Origin: Bacteroidales bacterium UBA5326
GTDB taxonomy: Bacteria; Bacteroidota; Bacteroidia; Bacteroidales; UBA932
Reading direction: 5' to 3'
Assembly (NCBI GenBank): GCA_002408205.1
Contig: DHQY01000014.1
Span: forward strand, 1 to 35,766
DNA length: 35,766 bases
The position numbers and the translations under genes were made by a program. Position 1 is the stretch's first letter. Each line of letters begins with the position of its first letter. The notes under the pieces are model-generated. The model worked only from the letters and a program-made list of their open reading frames with translations. It was not told where the DNA came from and searched no databases. Shown here one piece after another: positions 31,008-35,766 of the stretch.

Positions 31008-32372
31008 TTATTCTTGTGTATAATACTTGTAGAACAGGATAATTGATTCTATCCCTTTATGGAACTGGCTCAGCAGGTAACTTTCGTTGGGTGAATGGAT
31101 GGTATCGCGTTCCAGCCCAAAGCCCATCAGCAGGGGCGATGCATTGAGAATGCCTTCGAGTTCGGCCAGGATGGGAATGCTTCCGCCGCCACGGCTGGGA
31201 ACAGGATCCATTCCGTATACTTCACTTACGGCTTTGGCTGCCGCCCGGTACATGGGCGACGAGATAGGCACCAGGAAGCCCTGTCCGCCATGATGTGCTT
31301 TAACTTCCACCTGTACTCCCGGAGGCGCAATGGACTTAAAATGCTCTGCAAACAATGAAGCTATTTTTACGTTATCCTGATTGGGTACCAGGCGCATGGA
31401 GATCTTGGCCCGGGCATATGAAGGCAGTACCGTCTTGGCTCCTTCGCCGGTATAGCCGCCCCAGATGCCGTTCACATCCAGGCAGGGACGGATTCCGGTT
31501 CGTTCCAGGGTGGAATAGCCTTCTTCTCCGCGGAGATCATTTACACCAATGGAAGATTTGTAGTGTTCTGCATTAAAGGGAGCGCGGGCCAGCATGGCGC
31601 GGTCTTCGGCGGAAAGTTCAATGACATCGTCATAAAAGCCTTTAACAGTAACCTTTCCTTTCTTATCTATGAGCGAGGCAATCATTTCGCATAGCGCATT
31701 CAGGGGATTGGTAACAGCTCCGCCGTAATGTCCGGAATGCAGGTCTTTGTCGGGTCCGGTCACTTTTACCTCAACATAGGCAAGGCCACGCATGCCGCAG
31801 TTAATGGAAGGCACTTCTTCGCTTATCATGGTGGTGTCTGAGACCAGAATTACATCACAGGCCAGCATATCACGGTACTCGCGTGCCCAGTCTCCCAGCG
31901 ACGGGGAGCCGATTTCCTCCTCGCCCTCTATGATGAATTTCACATTACAGGGGAGCAGATCTTTTGAAACAAGGTATTCAAACGCTTTGACGTGCATAAA
32001 AGACTGGCCCTTGTCGTCATTGGCTCCGCGGGCATAAACAGCCCCGTTGCGAACCACCGGTTCGAAAGGAGGTGTTTTCCATAATTCTGCCGGATCTTCG
32101 GGCTGCACATCGTAATGGCCGTAAACCAGTACAGTAGGTTTGGACGGATCAATAATTTTTTCGGCAAAAACTACCGGATGTCCTGCCGTGGGATAAATCT
32201 CCACCCTGTCGACTCCCGCTTCCATTAACAACACGGCATAACGTTCGGCACACGATTGCATATCCTGTTTGTGTTCCTTTTGCGAACTGACCGACGGTAT
32301 CCGTAAAAGTGAAAAAAGCTCTTCCAGGAAACGCGGAGAATTTTCCCCGATGTATTCTTTGATCTCGTTCAT
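31008..32372 (-). CDS. M20 family dipeptidase
   Basis: A 454-residue cytoplasmic metallopeptidase of the M20 family, CNDP-like dipeptidase group. Metal ligands visible: H86 in LVYGHYDVQPEDP, the bridging Asp in RGANDDKGQ (D119/D120), the catalytic and metal glutamates in IIEGEEEIGSPS, Asp in LVSDTTM, and the final His in RDTIHSPNESY. The dimerisation (lid) domain is inserted at about residues 195-345 (DLHSGHYGGAVTNPLNAL). No signal peptide. It starts nine bases after clpX and probably recycles dipeptides released downstream of ClpXP, or imported ones; that functional link is inferred from position. Confidence 0.9.
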   Translation of the reverse strand: MNEIKEYIGENSPRFLEELFSLLRIPSVSSQKEHKQDMQSCAERYAVLLMEAGVDRVEIYPTAGHPVVFAEKIIDPSKPTVLVYGHYDVQPEDPAELWKTPPFEPVVRNGAVYARGANDDKGQSFMHVKAFEYLVSKDLLPCNVKFIIEGEEEIGSPSLGDWAREYRDMLACDVILVSDTTMISEEVPSINCGMRGLAYVEVKVTGPDKDLHSGHYGGAVTNPLNALCEMIASLIDKKGKVTVKGFYDDVIELSAEDRAMLARAPFNAEHYKSSIGVNDLRGEEGYSTLERTGIRPCLDVNGIWGGYTGEGAKTVLPSYARAKISMRLVPNQDNVKIASLFAEHFKSIAPPGVQVEVKAHHGGQGFLVPISSPMYRAAAKAVSEVYGMDPVPSRGGGSIPILAELEGILNASPLLMGFGLERDTIHSPNESYLLSQFHKGIESIILFYKYYTQE

Positions 32373-32381
32373 AGTGGTTTA

Positions 32382-33611
32382 TCAGCTTATTTTTGAAAGA
32401 CTGTCTATTCGTTTCTTTGCATAAGGCAAAGTGATCCGAAACGTCTTTTTACCGGACGAAGGACCTTCGAACATGGCATCTACCATGATGGATTCGCATA
32501 TGGAACGCAGACCGCGGGCGCCCAGTTTGAACTGGATGGCAGTATCTACTATATGGTCCAGCACCTCATTATCTATACTCAGCTTTATGCCATCGAGAGA
32601 GAACAGGTGTTTGTACTGTTTGACCAGAGCGTTTTTCGGTTCCGTGAGGATAGCCCGGAGAGCCGTTTTATCCAGACTGTTAAGGTATGTGATAACGGGC
32701 ACCCGGCCAACAATTTCTGGAATCAGGCCATAAGCCCGCAGATCCTGTGGCGCCACATACTGAATAAGATTATTCTTGTCGAGGTGCGCTTTCTTCTCTG
32801 CCATTCCGTATCCGACCACCTGAGTATTAAGCCGCTGGGCGATTTTGCGCTCAATCCCTTCGAACGCACCGCCGCAAATAAACAGGATATTTTTTGTATT
32901 AACGGGGATAAGGTGCTGTTCGGGATGCTTTCGCCCGCCCTGGGGAGGTACGTTTACAATAGTTCCTTCCAACAGTTTAAGCAGGGCCTGTTGTACTCCC
33001 TCTCCCGACACGTCACGGGTAATGGAAGGATTATCGCTCTTCCGGGCAATTTTATCGAGTTCGTCAATAAATACAATTCCCTGCTCGGCCAATCCCACAT
33101 TGTAATCGGCTGCCTGCAGGAGACGGGTAAGAATACTTTCCACGTCTTCCCCTACGTAACCTGCTTCTGTAAGCACTGTGGCATCTACAATGGCAAAGGG
33201 CACATTCAGCATCTTTGCTATAGTGTTAGCCAGCAACGTCTTGCCTGTTCCGGTAGGACCAACCAACAAGATATTGGATTTTTCCACTTCCACATCGTCT
33301 TTCCTGGCTGAACGGATTCTTTTATAATGATTATAGACGGCCACGGACAGGTATTTTTTTGCCTGCTCCTGGCCAATCACATACTGATCCAGAAAAGCAC
33401 TTATCTCACCGGGAGTTAAAAGGATCTCTCTTACGGGAGCCTCTGCTTTCGTTTTTTTACCGGGACGGCCGTACATCTCGTCCAGAACGGCCATGGCGTC
33501 CTCAATACAATCCTCACAAATGGAAGCATTCAATCCGGCAATAAGCAGACCTGCTTTTTCACTGGAACGGCCACAAAATGAACAACGGTTATTGTCGGTT
33601 TCTTTTGCCAT
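32382..33611 (-). CDS. clpX: ATP-dependent Clp protease ATP-binding subunit ClpX
   Basis: A 409-residue AAA+ unfoldase. The N-terminal zinc-binding domain has C10, C13, C32 and C35. Walker A is GPTGTGKT at 118-125, the pore-loop region is GYVGEDVES, Walker B is GIVFIDELDK, and the RKHPEQHLIPVNTKNILFICGGAF segment belongs to the ClpX signature including the ClpP contact region. The C-terminal small domain contains GARGLRSICESIM. Length and motif order are normal. The start codon shares one base with the clpP stop codon (TAATG), so expression of the two is coupled. Confidence 0.98.
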   Translation of the reverse strand: MAKETDNNRCSFCGRSSEKAGLLIAGLNASICEDCIEDAMAVLDEMYGRPGKKTKAEAPVREILLTPGEISAFLDQYVIGQEQAKKYLSVAVYNHYKRIRSARKDDVEVEKSNILLVGPTGTGKTLLANTIAKMLNVPFAIVDATVLTEAGYVGEDVESILTRLLQAADYNVGLAEQGIVFIDELDKIARKSDNPSITRDVSGEGVQQALLKLLEGTIVNVPPQGGRKHPEQHLIPVNTKNILFICGGAFEGIERKIAQRLNTQVVGYGMAEKKAHLDKNNLIQYVAPQDLRAYGLIPEIVGRVPVITYLNSLDKTALRAILTEPKNALVKQYKHLFSLDGIKLSIDNEVLDHIVDTAIQFKLGARGLRSICESIMVDAMFEGPSSGKKTFRITLPYAKKRIDSLSKIS

Positions 33612-34288
33612 TACAATTGTTTTTTCCTCAACACTTCGTCAATGATACCATAGGCAACCGCATCGTCGGCGCGCATCCAGTAATCCCTGTCTGCATCTTT
33701 CTGTATCTGATCCAGAGGCTTACCGGTATGTTCAGCAAGTATCCGGTACAACTGGTCCTGGAGTTCCAGGATCTCTTTGACGGCTATGGCCATATCGGAA
33801 GCCTGACCTTCAACTCCTCCCACCGGCTGATGGATCATCACACGGGCATGCGGAAGGGCAGAACGTTTTTTTGATTGCCCTGCAGCCAGCAGAACGGCCG
33901 ACATAGAGGCAGCCTGCCCCGTACAAATAGTGGCCACATCTGACTGGATTAACTGCATGGTATCGTAGATGCCAAGACCTGCGGTTACCGCTCCACCGGG
34001 AGAATTGATATACATCTGGATGTCTTTCCCGGGATCGGTGGAATCGAGGAACAGCAACTGAGCCTGTACGATATTGGCCACCTCGTCATATACGGGGACA
34101 CCTAAAAACAGAATACGGTCCATCATCAGACGGCTGAATACATCCATCTGAGCCACGTTTAATTGTCTTTCCTCAATGATATAAGGGGTTATGGAACTCT
34201 GTGCACCCTGGTATAAAGACTGATACCTGTGCAGGCTTAAACTACTAATCCTTTGATGCTTAATCGCAAATTTTTCGAATTCGGTCAT
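33611..34288 (-). CDS. clpP: ATP-dependent Clp protease proteolytic subunit ClpP
   Basis: A 225-residue serine protease with an N-terminal region longer than the processed E. coli form. Catalytic triad: S128 in GQAASMSAVLLAAG, H153 in VMIHQPVGG, and D202 in DRDYWM. The handle helix follows at about 160-185 (SDMAIAVKEILELQDQLYRILAEHTG). The oligomerising core motif YINSPGGAVTAGLGIYDTM is present. It lies between tig and clpX, eight bases after tig, which is the standard order in many bacteria. The first 25-30 residues may be removed autocatalytically; no cleavage site can be proven here. Confidence 0.98.
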   Translation of the reverse strand: MTEFEKFAIKHQRISSLSLHRYQSLYQGAQSSITPYIIEERQLNVAQMDVFSRLMMDRILFLGVPVYDEVANIVQAQLLFLDSTDPGKDIQMYINSPGGAVTAGLGIYDTMQLIQSDVATICTGQAASMSAVLLAAGQSKKRSALPHARVMIHQPVGGVEGQASDMAIAVKEILELQDQLYRILAEHTGKPLDQIQKDADRDYWMRADDAVAYGIIDEVLRKKQL

Positions 34289-34296
34289 TTGTGTAT

Positions 34297-35592
34297 TTAT
34301 TCTTCAATAACGTCAATGGTTACGTGCTCACGAATATACGAAATTACTTTGTTATCCTCGGCCCTTTCATACAGATTGCGGGCTTCCTTTTCGTTGGAGA
34401 GCATGCTTTCGGCATACTTAACAAGGTGCTCGTCGGGAACATCATTCAGGCCGTACATGGCAAACTGATAACGGGCCATGGCAACGGCACTCTGGACCAT
34501 ATCGTCTTTCTCCACCTTAATTTCACAGGTCTTCATAATGTATTCACGAACCAACTGCCAGCGGAAATCATCCAAAAACGCAGGGAAATCTTTTTCAATC
34601 TGTTCCATGGTGAACTTTCCGTCATTTCCTTCATAAAGCCAGCGTTTTAGCAGGTTCTCGGGCAAGCGGACTGCCGTTTTTTCCAACAGGAGTTTACGAA
34701 CATCGTTTCCAAAACGATAATTGCTTTCGCTACTGTTATTCTGTTCAATCTGACCGGCTATTTTTTCCATGAATTGTTCGTGAGTGGTCACATTTCCTTC
34801 TCCGTAGAGTTTGTCATAAAGTGCCTGATTCTCTTCTGCCTCAGAAAAACGTTTAATTTCGTTAATCTTTACAGTAAACACATTGTTCTCAAATTTTGCC
34901 AGTTCCTCTTCCTTTACTTTCAGGAGTGCGGCCCGGTCCACTGCTTTAGGGAAAAGAACCTGAAGATCTGCTTCCACTTCATCGCCTGCCGATTTGCCAA
35001 TCAAAAGCTTTTTGTCTTTCAGTTTGGCCACCGATTTAAGGTTCAGGTAGGAATCCTTAACTTCGGTTTCGCCCTGGATCAGGTCAACTTTCAGGAAATC
35101 TTCCTTTTCAACCTTACCGGCATCGTTCATGGTGCCGTTCTGGTTTAAAAGGCCCTTGATATATTCTTCTTTGTCTTTTTCTGTAACTGCCTTTTTGTAG
35201 AGCGGCAAATGAAGCGTATCGTCAATTTTTATATCAATAACGGGAGCAAGCATCAGATCAAAAGAAAAGGCAAATTCCTGAGCGTTCTCCCAGTCTGTCT
35301 TTTCCTGATTTTCAGAAGCCAGCGGTTCTCCAATGATATGGATACCTTCATCTTCCATGTATTTATTCAATGCATCCGACATTAGGGTATTTACCTGCTC
35401 CAGTAAAACTGAACGGCCGTACATCTTTTGTACAATTCCCATAGGCACCATTCCCTTCCTGAATCCCTTGATCTCCAATTTTCTACGTGTATCGTTCAAG
35501 GCTTTTTTTACTTTCTCCACGTAATCGTTCGGCTGAACGGATACGGTCACTTGTACAGAAAGATCGTCAATTTGTTTTTTAGTGATATTCAT
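34297..35592 (-). CDS. tig: Trigger factor (ribosome-associated chaperone)
   Basis: A 431-residue chaperone that binds nascent chains at the ribosome exit. The N-terminal ribosome-binding domain begins MNITKKQIDDLSVQVTVSV and carries the signature GFRKGMVPMG near residue 45. The C-terminal helical arms (about 260-431) are typical. The central FKBP-like domain (about 150-245) is highly divergent: the usual GxVxxDFxG and GxxIPGxE motifs are not visible, so peptidyl-prolyl isomerase activity is doubtful. The frame extends to 35658, but MNITKKQ at 35592 is the natural start, and the promoter lies inside the extension. It heads a tig-clpP-clpX-M20-M14 unit. Confidence 0.93.
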   Translation of the reverse strand: MNITKKQIDDLSVQVTVSVQPNDYVEKVKKALNDTRRKLEIKGFRKGMVPMGIVQKMYGRSVLLEQVNTLMSDALNKYMEDEGIHIIGEPLASENQEKTDWENAQEFAFSFDLMLAPVIDIKIDDTLHLPLYKKAVTEKDKEEYIKGLLNQNGTMNDAGKVEKEDFLKVDLIQGETEVKDSYLNLKSVAKLKDKKLLIGKSAGDEVEADLQVLFPKAVDRAALLKVKEEELAKFENNVFTVKINEIKRFSEAEENQALYDKLYGEGNVTTHEQFMEKIAGQIEQNNSSESNYRFGNDVRKLLLEKTAVRLPENLLKRWLYEGNDGKFTMEQIEKDFPAFLDDFRWQLVREYIMKTCEIKVEKDDMVQSAVAMARYQFAMYGLNDVPDEHLVKYAESMLSNEKEARNLYERAEDNKVISYIREHVTIDVIEE

Positions 35593-35627
35593 ATTCTTAA
35601 ATCTGATTGATAACTTATAAGGGGCTG

Positions 35628-35659
35628 CAAAAGTAGGTATTAATCGCCAAATAACCAAT
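35628..35659 (-). promoter_or_regulatory. Promoter of the tig-clpP-clpX unit
   Basis: On the minus strand, ATTG (35659-35656), 20 bases, TACTTTTG (35635-35628), 35 bases before the tig start codon. The pattern fits TTTG-N19-20-TAnnTTTG. It supports the start at 35592. Confidence 0.75.
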
Positions 35660-35667
35660 CCTTTTCT

Positions 35668-35675
35668 TACCTTTG
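35668..35675 (+). promoter_or_regulatory. Promoter -7 element of tpiA
   Basis: TACCTTTG matches TAnnTTTG. It lies about 50 bases before the tpiA start, back to back with the tig promoter. No clear upstream box. Confidence 0.62.
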
Positions 35676-35727
35676 CACGGGTTTAAAAAACCGCAAAATG
35701 AGTGCCTAACTATAAAAACATCACAAT

Positions 35728-35766
35728 ATGAGACAAAAAATTGTTGCAGGGAACTGGAAAATGAAT
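35728..35766 (+). CDS. tpiA: Triosephosphate isomerase, N-terminal fragment cut by the window end
   Basis: The last 39 bases encode MRQKIVAGNWKMN, the start of triosephosphate isomerase. The asparagine and lysine of the GNWKMN motif bind the substrate in this glycolytic enzyme, which interconverts dihydroxyacetone phosphate and glyceraldehyde 3-phosphate. Only 13 codons are visible, but the motif is highly specific. The gene is transcribed away from tig. Confidence 0.9.
   Translation, partial: MRQKIVAGNWKMN

Noticed and set aside
32553..33311. Open frame of 252 codons on the plus strand opposite clpX
   Set aside because: It is long but entirely antisense to clpX, which has every family motif. 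The translation shows no domain, so it is a codon-bias shadow.

Overview
The window looks like chromosomal DNA from an anaerobic member of the Bacteroidota, most likely the order Bacteroidales. The evidence is the repeated promoter type TAnnTTTG (about ten credible copies upstream of genes), A-rich translation starts without strong Shine-Dalgarno sequences, Bacteroidota-type protein families, and an oxygen-sensitive metabolic set (glycyl radical enzyme, 2-oxoacid:ferredoxin oxidoreductase, ADP-forming acyl-CoA synthetase). I see no insertion sequence, phage, tRNA, rRNA or CRISPR array. The genome here is densely packed core and metabolic sequence.

Layout. 37-1284 (+): a YeiH/UPF0324 membrane protein, overlapping tail-to-tail with the unit rpsA-rnz (-, 3992-1274). 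4128-7213 (+): a POT-family peptide transporter coupled to an aminopeptidase P, a peptide uptake and degradation pair. 11640-7219 (-): corA behind a long, apparently structured 5' leader, followed closely by a HypD-like glycyl radical enzyme and its activase. 15476-11679 (-): a BadF-type amino sugar kinase (MurK-like), murQ, recR and a sodium:solute symporter, which together look like an N-acetylmuramic acid salvage operon with recR inside it. 15559-20483 (+): ADP-forming acyl-CoA synthetase, a 49-residue membrane peptide, then ferredoxin and the three subunits of a 2-oxoacid:ferredoxin oxidoreductase, ending in a clear terminator; a promoter with dyad and direct repeats sits before the ferredoxin gene. 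20542-24456 (+): a ZapB-like coiled-coil protein, zapA, a probable 6S RNA, rny and a type I-like glutamine synthetase. 24474-29604 (+): the isoleucine/valine operon ilvD-ilvB-ilvN-ilvC behind a complete attenuator (leader peptide, antiterminator, terminator). 35592-29590 (-): tig-clpP-clpX followed by an M20 dipeptidase and a secreted M14 carboxypeptidase. 35728-35766 (+): the first 13 codons of tpiA, divergent from tig.

How the genes fit together. The window supports a peptide- and amino-acid-using anaerobe. Peptides are imported and trimmed (POT transporter, aminopeptidase P, M20, M14). 2-Oxoacids from amino acids are oxidised to acyl-CoA with reduced ferredoxin, and the acyl-CoA is converted to an acid plus ATP. 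Hydroxyproline may be dehydrated by the glycyl radical enzyme, and wall amino sugars are recovered. Branched-chain amino acids are also made, under attenuation control. The best leads for new biology are the corA leader RNA, the operator-like repeats before the ferredoxin/oxidoreductase operon, the 49-residue membrane peptide, and the recR-containing muramic acid operon.
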